Counted from the first letter of the stretch, positions 17,091 through 26,564 are shown. The stretch is DNA of 64,000 nt from Sphingobacterium multivorum (GCF_900457465.1 NZ_UAUU01000011.1:682001-746000); one strand, 5' to 3'. Translations and numbers: made by a program. The notes: generated by a model from the sequence alone, not told the origin.

Positions 17091-19592
17091 ATGATTAAAC
17101 CTTTTCAAAAATCTATTTATGCAATGAACAAACTTGGGAAGATAGGTCTCTGTGTTATTGTAGCCTGTGTTTCCACTGTTTTAGATGGACAAGCCCAAGA
17201 ACGCAAAGCTCCGGCTTATCCATTGATTACACACAACCCCAATTTTAGTATATGGTCAATGACAGATCAGCTTCATGCATCGACAACAAAGCACTGGACA
17301 GACGCTGATCATTCGCTGTTGGGCTTAATTGATGTTGATGGTCATATTTATCGTTTTCTTGGCAAAGAGGAACCGAGTTATGCGGTTATTCTACCGACTG
17401 CCGAAGATAAATCTTATACGGTACAGTATACAGAATCAAAACCTCAAGGTGGCTGGGAATCTTCCGCTTATAATACGGATACGTGGAAATCGGGACTTGC
17501 ACCCATGGGTGATGACGAGAAGCAGGTAAAAACCCTTTGGAAATCGGACGATATCTGGGTGAGACGCGAGTTTTCCGTAGCGGATCCGAAGGGTATTAAT
17601 GAGTTGTTTTTAAAACTCAATCATGATGATAATATAGACGTATTTTTGAATGGGAAGAAGGTTTACGAAAAAGTAGGTTGGACCAACAACTTTCAGTATA
17701 TACCCATTGACAAGGCGAATTTGAAGGCTGGGCAAAATAATATTGCCATCCATTTGAAGAATAGTGCTGGCGGTCGTTATCTCGATTTTGGTTTGGTTGA
17801 CAGGCTTAAAGAGCGTGGGGCACGGATTGAAGAAGCCGTGCAAAACGATGTAGAAATAACAGCGACGCGTACGGTTTATAACTTTCAGGCAGGTAAGGTT
17901 GATCTAAAATTAACCTTTACGTCGCCTTTGCTTATGGATGATCTGAATTTATTTGCTCGACCGGTAAGCTATATCACGTATAACGTCAAAGCAAACGATG
18001 GCAAGCAGCATGCGGTTAAAGTTTTTCTAAGTGCATCCACAAATATTGCGGTGTATAAACCTTCACAGGAGGTGATCGCCGAAAAATATGAGACGGCAAA
18101 ATTGTCTGTACTAAAGACGGGAACGGTCGAACAGCCTATTCTGCAGAAAGGGGCCGATGATATGCGGATAGACTGGGGGTATTTTTATGTTGCTGCGCCG
18201 AAGCGGGATAAAACGCAACAGTTTATTAGTCCGAGAGGCGGAGCCGTAGACGCCTTTAGAAAGGGAACAACGACATCGGTAAGAACTGTTAAGGGGACAT
18301 CACTTGCGCTGAACACGGTCATTCCATTTGGCAATGTGGGGGCGAAAGCGGAGGAACGTTTTGTAGAGGTTGGGTACGATGAAATTTATGCGATTCAGTA
18401 TTTCAAAAATAATTTGAGACCATGGTGGAACAACTCCGGTAAAGAAACGATGGAAAATCAGCTGACTTTGGCTGCAGATGAGTATCGTAAGGTACTCGAT
18501 AAGTGCGTGGCATTCGACAAAACAGTGTATGCAGATGCGCTAAAATCGGGTGGAAAAGAGTATGCACACCTTAGCGTTCTCGCTTATCGTCAAAGTATTG
18601 CAGCACATACCTTGGTGAAAAGTCCACAAAACGAACTATTATGGCTTTCCAAAGAAAATAATAGTGGCGGATTCATCAATACGGTCGATGTCACTTATCC
18701 TTCAGCGCCATTGTATCTGATCTATAATCCGGAGTTGTTGAAAGGGATGTTAAGTGGAATATTTTATTTTAGTGAGAGCGGTAAATATCCCTATCCTTGG
18801 GCAGCGCACGATTTGGGTACGTATCCATTGGCCAATGGTCAAACCTATGGTGAACCTATGCCTGTGGAGGAATCGGGCAATATGATTATTTTAACTGCTG
18901 CAATCGCAAAAGTGCAAGGGAATGCTGACTATGCCAGGAAGCATTGGAAAACATTGACAACATGGGTAGATTATCTCGTTAAAGATGGTTTTGACCCTAA
19001 AACGCAGCTCTGTACAGATGATTTTGCCGGTCACCTTGCACGAAATGCCAATTTATCTGTTAAGGCTATCGTTGGTATTGCTTGTTATGCGCAGCTTGCG
19101 GAGGCCATTGGTGAAACTGCAATAGCAAAAAAATACCGTGCAATTGCCGAGGAAATGGTTCCGAAATGGATGGAAATGGCAGATGCCGGTGATCATTATG
19201 CACTGACATTTGATGATAAAAATACCTGGAGTCAAAAATATAATTTGATCTGGGACAAAGTGTTGGGATTGAATCTGTTTCCACAAAAAGTGTATGATAC
19301 AGAAATTAAGTATTATCTGACCAAGCAAAATAGATTCGGCATACCATTGGATAGCCGTAAAGCATACACAAAAAATGACTGGATTCTTTGGACGGCATCA
19401 TTTGCTCCATCAAGAGAAGCATTTGAAGCTTTGATAAAACCAGTCTATAATCATGCGATTCAAACGGAATCCCGTGTCCCATTAAATGATTTTTATGATT
19501 CGACTACGGGGATCCGCGAAAACTTCAAGGCGCGTAGTGTTGTTGGAGGTTTTTACATGAAACTTTTAGCGGATATCATGAAACAGAAATAA
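17091..19592 (+). CDS. Secreted glutaminase-like protein (DUF4964/DUF5127/DUF4965/DUF1793 family)
   Basis: These large secreted proteins are annotated as glutaminase A by similarity to the fungal GtaA enzyme, which hydrolyses L-glutamine. The start APAYPLITHNPNFSIWSMTDQLHASTTKHWTDADHSLLGLIDVDG is the DUF4964 hallmark. Residues about 125-235 form a galactose-binding-like beta domain (WVRREFSV, NDDNIDVFLNGKKVYE-type). The C-terminal half is an alpha/alpha toroid-like region (YPYPWAAHDLGTYPLANGQ, MPVEESGNMIILTAAIA, WTLWTASF-type). The signal peptide probably starts at the second Met (residue 12) and ends at GQAQ. A length of 833 residues is normal. Single-gene unit with an upstream palindrome and a downstream terminator. 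Confidence 0.88.
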   Translation: MIKPFQKSIYAMNKLGKIGLCVIVACVSTVLDGQAQERKAPAYPLITHNPNFSIWSMTDQLHASTTKHWTDADHSLLGLIDVDGHIYRFLGKEEPSYAVILPTAEDKSYTVQYTESKPQGGWESSAYNTDTWKSGLAPMGDDEKQVKTLWKSDDIWVRREFSVADPKGINELFLKLNHDDNIDVFLNGKKVYEKVGWTNNFQYIPIDKANLKAGQNNIAIHLKNSAGGRYLDFGLVDRLKERGARIEEAVQNDVEITATRTVYNFQAGKVDLKLTFTSPLLMDDLNLFARPVSYITYNVKANDGKQHAVKVFLSASTNIAVYKPSQEVIAEKYETAKLSVLKTGTVEQPILQKGADDMRIDWGYFYVAAPKRDKTQQFISPRGGAVDAFRKGTTTSVRTVKGTSLALNTVIPFGNVGAKAEERFVEVGYDEIYAIQYFKNNLRPWWNNSGKETMENQLTLAADEYRKVLDKCVAFDKTVYADALKSGGKEYAHLSVLAYRQSIAAHTLVKSPQNELLWLSKENNSGGFINTVDVTYPSAPLYLIYNPELLKGMLSGIFYFSESGKYPYPWAAHDLGTYPLANGQTYGEPMPVEESGNMIILTAAIAKVQGNADYARKHWKTLTTWVDYLVKDGFDPKTQLCTDDFAGHLARNANLSVKAIVGIACYAQLAEAIGETAIAKKYRAIAEEMVPKWMEMADAGDHYALTFDDKNTWSQKYNLIWDKVLGLNLFPQKVYDTEIKYYLTKQNRFGIPLDSRKAYTKNDWILWTASFAPSREAFEALIKPVYNHAIQTESRVPLNDFYDSTTGIRENFKARSVVGGFYMKLLADIMKQK

Positions 19593-19657
19593 ATGAGGAA
19601 AATGAGTAGGAGACGGGAGTCCACAATGAAATATTTAGTTTGTGTTTAGTTAATTAG

Positions 19658-19693
19658 ACGGCGGGCAATTAAAGAATTGCTCGCCGTTTGTTT
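19658..19693 (+). terminator. Intrinsic terminator after the glutaminase gene
   Basis: ACGGCGGGCAATT (19658-19670) pairs with AATTGCTCGCCGT (19675-19687), one mismatch in 13, with loop AAAG, followed by TTGTTT. It lies 66 bases after the stop codon. Confidence 0.85.
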
Positions 19694-19868
19694 ATAGGGT
19701 TATGCGTTTCAATATCTCGTATTTTATGGTATCGAAATTTGGCTCAATATGGTTCTTTTTTCTGATTTCTGTTGAAATACGTGTTGTCTTGCAAGTTCTG
19801 TATTGTTTTTCTGAAATTTTCACTGCAGTAGAACCTAGAAAGGACGTTAAATATTCCTTTGTTTGCCA

Positions 19869-21788
19869 TTAATATGTCACTGGTATATGCAGGATGACTG
19901 TGGTACCAGCGGTTGGGTTTTTGGTGATCTGTACACTTGCTTTCTTGCCCAACAGCTGCATGCGTTCACGACTGATGGTCCCAGAGAGTGAACGATGGGT
20001 AATTACAGGAATGTCGGGATTGACTTTACCACTATCTTTAATCGTCACCTGTAGGATATCTTCAGATAACGTAAACTGGATGTCGATACTGCCATCGCCC
20101 GTTTCGAGGTTTATGCCATGCAGAATCGCATTTTCAACATAGGGTTGTATGAGCATTGGTGGTAGCATGACCGCACTTAAATCTTGATCTTCAGGTTGTG
20201 TGATATGGTAATGAAAAGCATCTTCAAAACGCATTTGCTGCAAGATCAAATAGTTTTCTAAGGTTTCCAGTTCCTCATTTAATGGAACAAGGTTTTCACG
20301 GCTTAATTCGAGATTGCTGCGTAGTAGTCGACTGAAACGATTTAAATATTTGATAGCATTTTCCTTCTTATCCAGGCGCATGAAACTCTGTACAGCGGAA
20401 AGGGTATTGAAAATAAAGTGCGGTTCCATCTGTGTGCGCAACAACTGCTGCTGCAACAAGACCTTTTCTTTCTCTTGTATGGAACGGCGCTGGCGAAAAC
20501 TGTAATATAGGAAGAAAAGTATGATGATCAATAAAATAACCGCTAGCGAGGATATGATCAGCCCTAAACGATTTTGTTGTAGCTGGAGTTTATTGATCTT
20601 GATATTTTCGTTCAGTATTCGAATAGATTGATCCTTCGCCTGGAGTTGATATAGGGCATTCATTTCTGCGATCGCTTGTGTATTCTCCGATTGGTAAATA
20701 CCCCTTTGTAATTGCACAAGATGATTCAATACGTCTATTGCGGCTTTATTTTTTCCTTGCAATCGATAGACGGCTGCTAGACTGTTTTGAAATGTAATTT
20801 CGTTGTTGGGAAAGATTAATTTTGGAAACTGCGCTTTAAGTTTGCTGGCTTTTTGGATGAATTTTTCTCCCAAGGCCGGCTTATTTAATGAAACATAGAT
20901 TGCGGCAACATTACTGTAGTCTACGAATAAATTGTTCATCAATATAGAGGACGCTGTTTGTTGGTGCAAACGTTCATCTATCGCTATTTTTAGCAACTCA
21001 TAATGTAAAATGGAGTCCGGTTTTTTAGCCGTTTCATAGTATTGGATCTTCGAATCATATAGAAAACTAATGTTGTATTTGTCTGGATTTTTAGCATGTA
21101 ATTCTTCGAGTTGATGAAGAAAGGGGGCAATATCTTTTGCTGGCCGCTGTAAAGTATTCAGCGTCTGGATCATTTGTACCAATACGCGTTGTCGGTTAAT
21201 GTGTCCTTCAGGCAGCGAATCAATTAGGGGGAGTACCGAACGATTCATTTTTTCTGCAAGGTTATACTGAAAGGAGCTCAAGTTGTTTTGGGCAGCGGAC
21301 AGTAATATCGCTGATTTCGCTTCGGTTGACAATCCTGATGCGGTATCCGACAAAACAATCGTGGCGGCTTTGTTGTAATAATAGCCCGCTTCGCGTTGTT
21401 TTGCTTCTATGCTGCGGATATTTCCTATGCCATTGTAAATAAGAGCTTTGTATTTAGCGTTTCCGTTGGTGGGTTCAATGAGTTCGAGCGCCTGTTGAAC
21501 AAAAAAAAGAGCCGAATCCTGGCCACTCATAGCATAGAGTCGTGCTAGATAATATTTTACACGGGCAGCGAGTACCGTGTCTTTTTTTACGGTGGCATGC
21601 TGGTCTAACTTTAACCAGGCAAGCTTGATGGAATCCCCATTTGCTGCATTTAATCTTTGGTCCTCCAGCGTTTTAATCTCTGCGGCAATAGCATCATGAT
21701 CGGGCGACAGTGCGTCATTCTTTCGAGCGCAAGCGATCGAAAACAAAGACAGTAGCAGCCAAGGGAAAATGCGGTTCAATAGGCTCAT
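19869..21788 (-). CDS. TPR-containing sensor histidine kinase (LytS/YehU type), lipoprotein-like N terminus
   Basis: The N terminus is a signal sequence with a lipobox (LFSIAC, Cys about residue 20). A periplasmic region of tetratricopeptide-like helices (ALFFVQQALELIEPTNGNAKYKALIYNGIGNI) reaches about residue 400, followed by one membrane helix (LGLIISSLAVILLIIILFFLYYS), a coiled coil, the phospho-acceptor motif QMEPHFIFNTLSAVQ and the ATP-binding segment LIQPYVENAILHG. Both a lipobox and a later membrane helix appear, so the N-terminal Cys may or may not be lipidated. It overlaps the response regulator stop by four bases, giving a coupled two-component pair. Confidence 0.9.
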   Translation of the reverse strand: MSLLNRIFPWLLLSLFSIACARKNDALSPDHDAIAAEIKTLEDQRLNAANGDSIKLAWLKLDQHATVKKDTVLAARVKYYLARLYAMSGQDSALFFVQQALELIEPTNGNAKYKALIYNGIGNIRSIEAKQREAGYYYNKAATIVLSDTASGLSTEAKSAILLSAAQNNLSSFQYNLAEKMNRSVLPLIDSLPEGHINRQRVLVQMIQTLNTLQRPAKDIAPFLHQLEELHAKNPDKYNISFLYDSKIQYYETAKKPDSILHYELLKIAIDERLHQQTASSILMNNLFVDYSNVAAIYVSLNKPALGEKFIQKASKLKAQFPKLIFPNNEITFQNSLAAVYRLQGKNKAAIDVLNHLVQLQRGIYQSENTQAIAEMNALYQLQAKDQSIRILNENIKINKLQLQQNRLGLIISSLAVILLIIILFFLYYSFRQRRSIQEKEKVLLQQQLLRTQMEPHFIFNTLSAVQSFMRLDKKENAIKYLNRFSRLLRSNLELSRENLVPLNEELETLENYLILQQMRFEDAFHYHITQPEDQDLSAVMLPPMLIQPYVENAILHGINLETGDGSIDIQFTLSEDILQVTIKDSGKVNPDIPVITHRSLSGTISRERMQLLGKKASVQITKNPTAGTTVILHIPVTY

Positions 21789-22528
21789 TTTTCAGGGAAC
21801 AGCTGATTTAAGATCGAGTTTTTTCTGCGTGATGAAATCGGAATTTCCTCTTTGTTCTTTAAGACAATATACTCGGAACGATTGACACCAGAAATATGTG
21901 ACCTATTAACAAGATAAGATTGATGGGTGCGTAAGAAATAGGGCGGTGGCAATAATTCTTCATAATATTTGAGGGGTTTAGAAATTAACTCCTTTGTACC
22001 ATCATTTAAAAACAAAAAAGTATAGGGACCGTCTCCTTTGCAGTACACGATGTTGTGAACGGGGACAATACGTACATGGTGTATGGAAGACAAGGCGATG
22101 CTTTCGGGAAGTTCGCTGGCGTGTAAAGCTTCCTGCGCCATTGATAAACGCTGCATCCATTGGGGATTGTTTTCGCTTTTACGCCGGTAACGTTCTAATG
22201 CCTCGTTTAATTCGGTTTGATCGACCGGTTTCAAAAGATAATCCAAAGCACCATATTTGATGGCTTTGATTGCAAAATGATTGTAGGCCGTAATGAAAAT
22301 AATATTCTGTGGAATAGCGATTAGCTTTTTTAGGATGTCAAATGCTGTACCATCACGGAGTTGAATATCCATGAGTATAACGTCTGGTTGTTTCTCTTCA
22401 ATCAATTTTACAGCATTTGTCACCGTATCACTCCAGCCAACAAGTTCAACATCAGTTTCCTGTTGGATTAAATAGCTGATTTCTTTGCGTACCGCGGGTT
22501 CATCCTCGATAATGGCTACTCTGATCAT
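21785..22528 (-). CDS. LytTR family response regulator
   Basis: The receiver domain shows IIEDEP, the phospho-acceptor Asp in VILMDIQLRDG, Thr in IFITAYNH and Lys in YLLKPVD. The LytTR DNA-binding domain occupies the C-terminal 100 residues (VRIVPVHNIVYCKGDGPYTFLFL, YFLRTHQSYLVNRSHISGVN, IPISSRRK). It is the first gene of the pair with the TPR kinase. Direct repeats ATTTACAAT with a 20-base period lie 57-85 bases upstream of its start, suggesting autoregulation. Confidence 0.92.
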   Translation of the reverse strand: MIRVAIIEDEPAVRKEISYLIQQETDVELVGWSDTVTNAVKLIEEKQPDVILMDIQLRDGTAFDILKKLIAIPQNIIFITAYNHFAIKAIKYGALDYLLKPVDQTELNEALERYRRKSENNPQWMQRLSMAQEALHASELPESIALSSIHHVRIVPVHNIVYCKGDGPYTFLFLNDGTKELISKPLKYYEELLPPPYFLRTHQSYLVNRSHISGVNRSEYIVLKNKEEIPISSRRKNSILNQLFPEK

Positions 22529-22584
22529 TTATCAATACTTTATACCCTATAAAAATAATAATTGTAAGTAAGGAAACTGAATCC

Positions 22585-22613
22585 ATTTACAATTCGTTGC
22601 AATTATTTACAAT
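22585..22613. promoter_or_regulatory. Direct repeats, candidate LytTR operator
   Basis: ATTTACAAT occurs at 22585-22593 and again at 22605-22613, a 20-base period, and an inverted ATTGTAA lies at 22561-22567. LytTR proteins bind paired direct repeats about two helical turns apart. The site sits directly upstream of a LytTR regulator gene that starts at 22528. Confidence 0.55.
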
Positions 22614-22715
22614 CTGGATTTAAGATTCGAGTAGGGGTGAATTGGATTTCATCATTTAAAATTCCAAATAGCAGTTGAAATTTTTATATTTAGTATTGTA
22701 TAGACCACTAGTAAT

Positions 22716-23369
22716 ATGGAGGCTCAGAAGTCATTAAAATCGGTTTTTGCTGGTAGCATTGGTATGATTACCTTGTTTGCAATTGTTGGACAGTTTATCT
22801 TAAGTGCTCATACCTCCAAGCTTGACAGGATCGACTATATTATTCAGTTTTTTAGTTATTTTACAATTCTGAGTAATGTAATGGTTATGTTATGCTGTTT
22901 TTTTACTATTTGCTGGTCAAAAAGTCGAATGGGCCTATTTTTTACTAGACCCGAAACAATTACTGCCGTAACATTATATATTCTTATTGTCGGAATTATC
23001 TATAATACCATACTTCGCTTTTTGTCGCATCCTCAGGGTTTATCAATGGTGGTTGACGAATTATTGCATGTGCTCGCTCCTTTGAGTTTTTTCCTTTTTT
23101 GGTGGCGTTTTTTGGACAAGGGAACAATCCGGTGGAGTCATATTTTTTATTGGTTGATCTTCCCATTAGTCTATCTTTTTTATACGTTGTGGCATGGTTC
23201 GTTTTCTGGATTTTATCCCTATCCTTTTGTCAATGTTTCCGAATTGGGGATGGACAGGGTTATTTTGAACAGCTTTGGAGTAACGTTGGTTTTCATCGTC
23301 ATTGGTACATTGCTCATTGTATTGGGAAAGTGGCAAAACAAACGGCGTTCTCAACGGATTAAAAAATAA
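22716..23369 (+). CDS. Pr6Pr family integral membrane protein
   Basis: About six membrane helices in 217 residues match the Pr6Pr (FAR-17a/AIG1-like) family: FFSYFTILSNVMVMLCCF in helix 2, ILRFLSHPQGLSMVVDELLHVLAPLSFFLFW in the middle, and YTLWHGSFSGFYPYPFVNVSELG before the last helix. The biochemical role is unknown for most bacterial members. The C terminus is basic (KWQNKRRSQRIKK), probably cytoplasmic. A small secreted protein gene follows 71 bases downstream. Confidence 0.82.
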   Translation: MEAQKSLKSVFAGSIGMITLFAIVGQFILSAHTSKLDRIDYIIQFFSYFTILSNVMVMLCCFFTICWSKSRMGLFFTRPETITAVTLYILIVGIIYNTILRFLSHPQGLSMVVDELLHVLAPLSFFLFWWRFLDKGTIRWSHIFYWLIFPLVYLFYTLWHGSFSGFYPYPFVNVSELGMDRVILNSFGVTLVFIVIGTLLIVLGKWQNKRRSQRIKK

Positions 23370-23440
23370 GAAAACTCAAAGCTCTTCGATATTGTTATAT
23401 CACAAAACGGCGTTTATTTTTTACTTTAATTGAATTGAAA

Positions 23441-23962
23441 ATGGTTATACGATTTTTTATCTGTGTCTCTTTGGTATTATGTGGGATTTGTTGTTTTGGT
23501 CAAGTGGATGTTGATAAAATGAGAGCCGAGTACGCGACTGCTGTTCAAAACAAAAAGCTCTGTGAAACGAATCTGAAACTATTGGAAAAAGCTGCCAATT
23601 CCGCCACAGAAAAGGGTTATCTCGCGGCTTATGCGATATTATGGGCAAAACATATGGGCAACCCGTTTACAAAATTGGGGCAATTCAAGAAAGGAAAAAA
23701 GCTCCTCGAAGAAATGATCATGAAATACCCTGACAATATCGATTTACGTTTTATCCGTTGGAGCGTGCAGACGCACGCACCATCTTTTTTAAGCTATGGT
23801 AAAGATAGATTGCGTGATAAAGATTTCTTGGTCAAAAATTTACATAAATTGCCCAATCCAAAGGGCCGAGATGTAATATATACCTATCTGAAAGAAGCGA
23901 ATGGTTATCTAAAAGGCGAGCATGTGTTTTCGCAGGCCGAATTGAATGAGCTCTCCAAGTAA
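23441..23962 (+). CDS. Secreted protein of unknown function
   Basis: The signal peptide MVIRFFICVSLVLCGICCFGQ comes from the ATG at 23441; a TTG two codons earlier is less likely. The mature part is helical (MRAEYATAVQNKKLCETNLKLLEKAANS) with a TPR-like feel (KLGQFKKGKKLLEEMIMKYPDNIDLRFIRWSVQ) and a conserved-looking LHKLPNPKGRDVIYTYLK segment. I do not recognise the family. It follows the Pr6Pr gene on the same strand and may be co-transcribed. Confidence 0.72.
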   Translation: MVIRFFICVSLVLCGICCFGQVDVDKMRAEYATAVQNKKLCETNLKLLEKAANSATEKGYLAAYAILWAKHMGNPFTKLGQFKKGKKLLEEMIMKYPDNIDLRFIRWSVQTHAPSFLSYGKDRLRDKDFLVKNLHKLPNPKGRDVIYTYLKEANGYLKGEHVFSQAELNELSK

Positions 23963-24090
23963 CGAGCTTTCCAAACAAGATTTAGCTATTCCACCAGTTC
24001 ATTGATGCTGAATAAAAATCTTCGCATAGGCCAAGTTTTTTTTGGACGGAAATTTTCATCTTTGTTAGATCAGTAGCAATTAAACTTTAA

Positions 24091-24498
24091 ATGATGAAAC
24101 AGATATTTATAAATCTCGCAGTAGCAGATGTGAATAAGTCAATGGATTTTTATACACAATTGGGCTTTACGAACAATCCTCAGTTTTCGGATGAGCAAGG
24201 CAAATGTATGGTTTGGAGTGAGCATATTTTTGTTATGCTTTTATCTCCGGATAAGTTTAAAACATTTACGGAAAAACCGCTTGCAGATACAAAAAAACAG
24301 ATCGCAGGACTATTTTCACTTGCTGTCTCTGGTCTGGATCGTGTGAACGAAATTGTTGATAAAGGACTGAAAGCTGGCGGTATAGAACCCACGCCAATGA
24401 AAGACTATGGTTTTATGCAACAGCGAAGTATTGAAGATTTTGATGGGCATACCTGGGAGATATTTTACATGGATATGAGCAAATTTCCAACCGCATAA
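24091..24498 (+). CDS. VOC family protein (glyoxalase-like fold)
   Basis: A single vicinal-oxygen-chelate domain of 135 residues: IFINLAVADVNKSMDFYTQLGFTNNPQFSD, then CMVWSEHIFVMLLSP, and FMQQRSIEDFDGHTWEIFYMDMSKFP. The acid at the end (WEIFYMD) and the shape of the first strand fit the lactoylglutathione-lyase/extradiol group of short VOC proteins, but the His metal ligand at the first strand is absent (NLAVAD). A metal-binding enzyme role is therefore uncertain. Confidence 0.85.
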   Translation: MMKQIFINLAVADVNKSMDFYTQLGFTNNPQFSDEQGKCMVWSEHIFVMLLSPDKFKTFTEKPLADTKKQIAGLFSLAVSGLDRVNEIVDKGLKAGGIEPTPMKDYGFMQQRSIEDFDGHTWEIFYMDMSKFPTA

Positions 24499-24529
24499 AA
24501 ATCACAACGGAATAATCGGTGAAAGCAAG

Positions 24530-24557
24530 GTCCCTGCAGTAATGTAAGGGACTTTTT
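24530..24557 (+). terminator. Intrinsic terminator
   Basis: GTCCCT (24530-24535) pairs with AGGGAC (24547-24552) and is followed by TTTTT, 32 bases after the VOC stop codon. Confidence 0.65.
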
Positions 24558-24753
24558 CTTTTGATTTTAACGTAGCGAAGCAAGTGTATGGCGACCATTG
24601 CCGCGGGCGATTTTTTATAGGAAGTACGAATATTAAATCATGGTAAGCGAATTATAGTTATGGCTTGTCAAAAACGGATGTGCACCCTAAATTTGACGAA
24701 ATGCTCGTTCGTGTTAGATAAGCGGATCAGCATTAGATCATAAAACTTGATAT

Positions 24754-25017
24754 ATGTTTAAAAATAGAAAGCTCAGCAAAAATCCGCTTCATTATGTTTA
24801 TGCGATAATATGGATTCTTTTATTTGGTTCCATCGCTTATTACGTTTATTCAGGTGCCGCATTTAAACCGGAGAATGGTAAAATCCATTTGGTCGCCATA
24901 CTTATTGCTTGGGTGGTGGAGTATTTGGGGCTTACAATTACAAGTTTACTATTCCTTCTGTATGGAATTTATCGGGCTATAATAACTGTTTTAGATGACG
25001 GGAAGAAGCGATCATAA
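24754..25017 (+). CDS. Small two-helix membrane protein, unknown
   Basis: Eighty-seven residues with two hydrophobic segments (YVYAIIWILLFGSIAYYVYSG and LVAILIAWVVEYLGLTITSLLFLLYGIY) and basic ends (MFKNRKLSKN, DDGKKRS). No recognised family. A strong terminator begins at its stop codon, which supports a real transcription unit. Confidence 0.6.
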   Translation: MFKNRKLSKNPLHYVYAIIWILLFGSIAYYVYSGAAFKPENGKIHLVAILIAWVVEYLGLTITSLLFLLYGIYRAIITVLDDGKKRS

Positions 25018-25057
25018 AAGGATAGCGTTTGGGCGTCTACCCAAAACGCTATCCTTT
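25017..25057. terminator. Strong bidirectional terminator
   Basis: Seventeen bases at 25017-25033 pair with 25040-25057 with one bulged base (core AGGATAGCGTTT/AAACGCTATCCT). It lies between the convergent small membrane protein and HPP genes and carries A and T tracts on either side. Confidence 0.85.
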
Positions 25058-25098
25058 ATTAGTTTTAGATCGTGTTATTCAATAGATCATAAAGACTT

Positions 25099-25721
25099 TT
25101 AATCAAGACTCGATGGACTCCTGCTTGTTTCAAAACGGGTTTTTAAATGCTGTCTTCTTGAGCGGCGTAAACGTGATTTTTTTACAGGATAATGTCTCTT
25201 TTTCGTGATATTGTTAAAGATCAGAGCCACCAGGAATAAAATTATGCAACCCGATAGTACTGGACTTAATACATACCAATATCCCATCGATGAAATTTTT
25301 GTTCCGCTGCTGACGGCAATGAGTGCTGTTGCTCCACCAGGAGGGTGTAGTGTGCGTGTATGCTGCATACAAACAATGGACAAGGCCACGGCGAAGGGAG
25401 CGGTCAGCCAGATAATATCGGGAAGGAGCTGTGCAACGGTAACACCGGCGATTGCAGAAACAACATGCCCACCAATTAAGTTGCGGGGTTGGGCAAGTGG
25501 ACTTTGTATGGCACATAAACCAAAACCGAGGAAGCTCCGAAGGAGCCTATCAAAAAGATATTTTCCAGCGAAGGTAAATGAAGAGATTGGATATAAGCGA
25601 TAATAAATATTCCTACAAAGGCGCCAATAAATGACCAAAAATGTTCCCAAGGATCGACTAACGTCTCTCTATAGATTACATATCTATAGATCCGTAATTG
25701 TCGGTGAAGATGCTGTTTCAT
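25099..25721 (-). pseudogene. HPP family integral membrane protein, one frameshift
   Basis: HPP proteins are small polytopic inner-membrane proteins; a cyanobacterial member takes up nitrite. The frames carry DPWEHFWSFIGAFVGIFIIAYIQSL, IFLIGSFGASSVLVY, then AIQSPLAQPRNLIGGHVVSAIAGV and the signature LHPPGGATALIAV. They join at VLVYG|AIQS if one base is added near 25513 (GG read as G on the coding strand), giving about 207 residues. The C-terminal 35 residues are unusually basic (KKSRLRRSRRQHLKTRFET). The substrate is not known. Confidence 0.85.
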
Positions 25722-26103
25722 TTTATTTGCAAATATATATAGACTAAGGGCTTTAAACTTTGCGTATTCTATCTCGATTTTTGAAGAATTTATAACATCC
25801 GATTTCTTATGTTGGATGTCACCATACTTTGGACAGTAAAGTCCATCGAAATGATGTCTAATGAATACCTCATATTTATAGACTCAAGGTAGTTACAAAG
25901 CTTTTACTCCTTCTTCAGATCGAGATATTTAATGGGCAAAAGTACATTAAAATAATAAAATCTATCTCCTATAATTTAAAATCTCCCTCTGATACTGCTA
26001 GTTTTAACGTATACTCTTTTATGGCCACCAGCGCAACTTACAATTTTGTAAGTTGTTCCAGTCACCAGAAAAACACATTAGTTTTGTTCAAAAAATATAC
26101 TTT
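25722..26103. other. 382-bp intergenic region
   Basis: No coding frame is convincing. It holds a minus-strand TATATTTG (25737-25730) directly before the HPP start, short dyads around 25790-25860 and, at its right end, the 22-base palindrome listed separately. The rest is A+T-rich with no recognised element. Confidence 0.6.
26034..26055. promoter_or_regulatory. 22-bp palindrome upstream of the VOC gene, candidate HxlR site
   Basis: Arms CAACTTACAA (26034-26043) and TTGTAAGTTG (26046-26055) are perfect around two bases. It ends 48 bases before the VOC start at 26104. HxlR-type regulators bind short A+T-rich dyads containing GTAAGT-like cores, and an HxlR gene lies just past the VOC gene, so it is the natural candidate binder. 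Confidence 0.5.
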
Positions 26104-26562
26104 ATGGAATTGAAAGATAATATTGTGGGTTTTCACCACCTGTCGATTAAGGCTCAGGATTTTGATAAGACAATTGGATTTTATGAAAATCTCGGTTTTA
26201 TTATTGTGCATGAATGGTCATTACCCGAGTTTAATTTAGAACGTTGTGCTATGCTTTTTAATGCCTCTATTGGCTATTATTTGGAAATTTGTGATAAGAA
26301 TGCTGCTATTCCAACGCAGGGAAGAAGGCGTATAGAAGGGGAGGAATATGTCGAGAATGCGCTACTTCATCTGTGTTTTACGGTAGAAGAAGCCGAAGAT
26401 GCCCGAATACAGGCTATCGCCCATGGTGCTCAAGATTTGAGTGATGGAGTATTTCAACTCATACTCAGCCAAGGTAAAAAAGATGTTTTTGTGCGAAATA
26501 GCCTCGTTTACAGTCCGAATGGGGAAGTGATTGAGTTTTTGGAGCGTGTTGATTTTAGTTAA
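26104..26562 (+). CDS. VOC family protein (glyoxalase-like fold)
   Basis: The domain begins FHHLSIKAQDFDKTIGFYENLGFIIVHEW, so the ATG at 26104 (MELKDNIVGFHHLS) is preferred over an upstream TTG at 26053. The first-strand His (FHHLS), Glu in YYLEICDK and Glu in GEVIEFLERV are plausible metal ligands, as in active glyoxalase or dioxygenase-type members. The length is 152 residues. It converges on an HxlR regulator gene with two bases between stops, and an upstream palindrome may be that regulator's target. Confidence 0.87.
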   Translation: MELKDNIVGFHHLSIKAQDFDKTIGFYENLGFIIVHEWSLPEFNLERCAMLFNASIGYYLEICDKNAAIPTQGRRRIEGEEYVENALLHLCFTVEEAEDARIQAIAHGAQDLSDGVFQLILSQGKKDVFVRNSLVYSPNGEVIEFLERVDFS

Positions 26563-26564
26563 GG

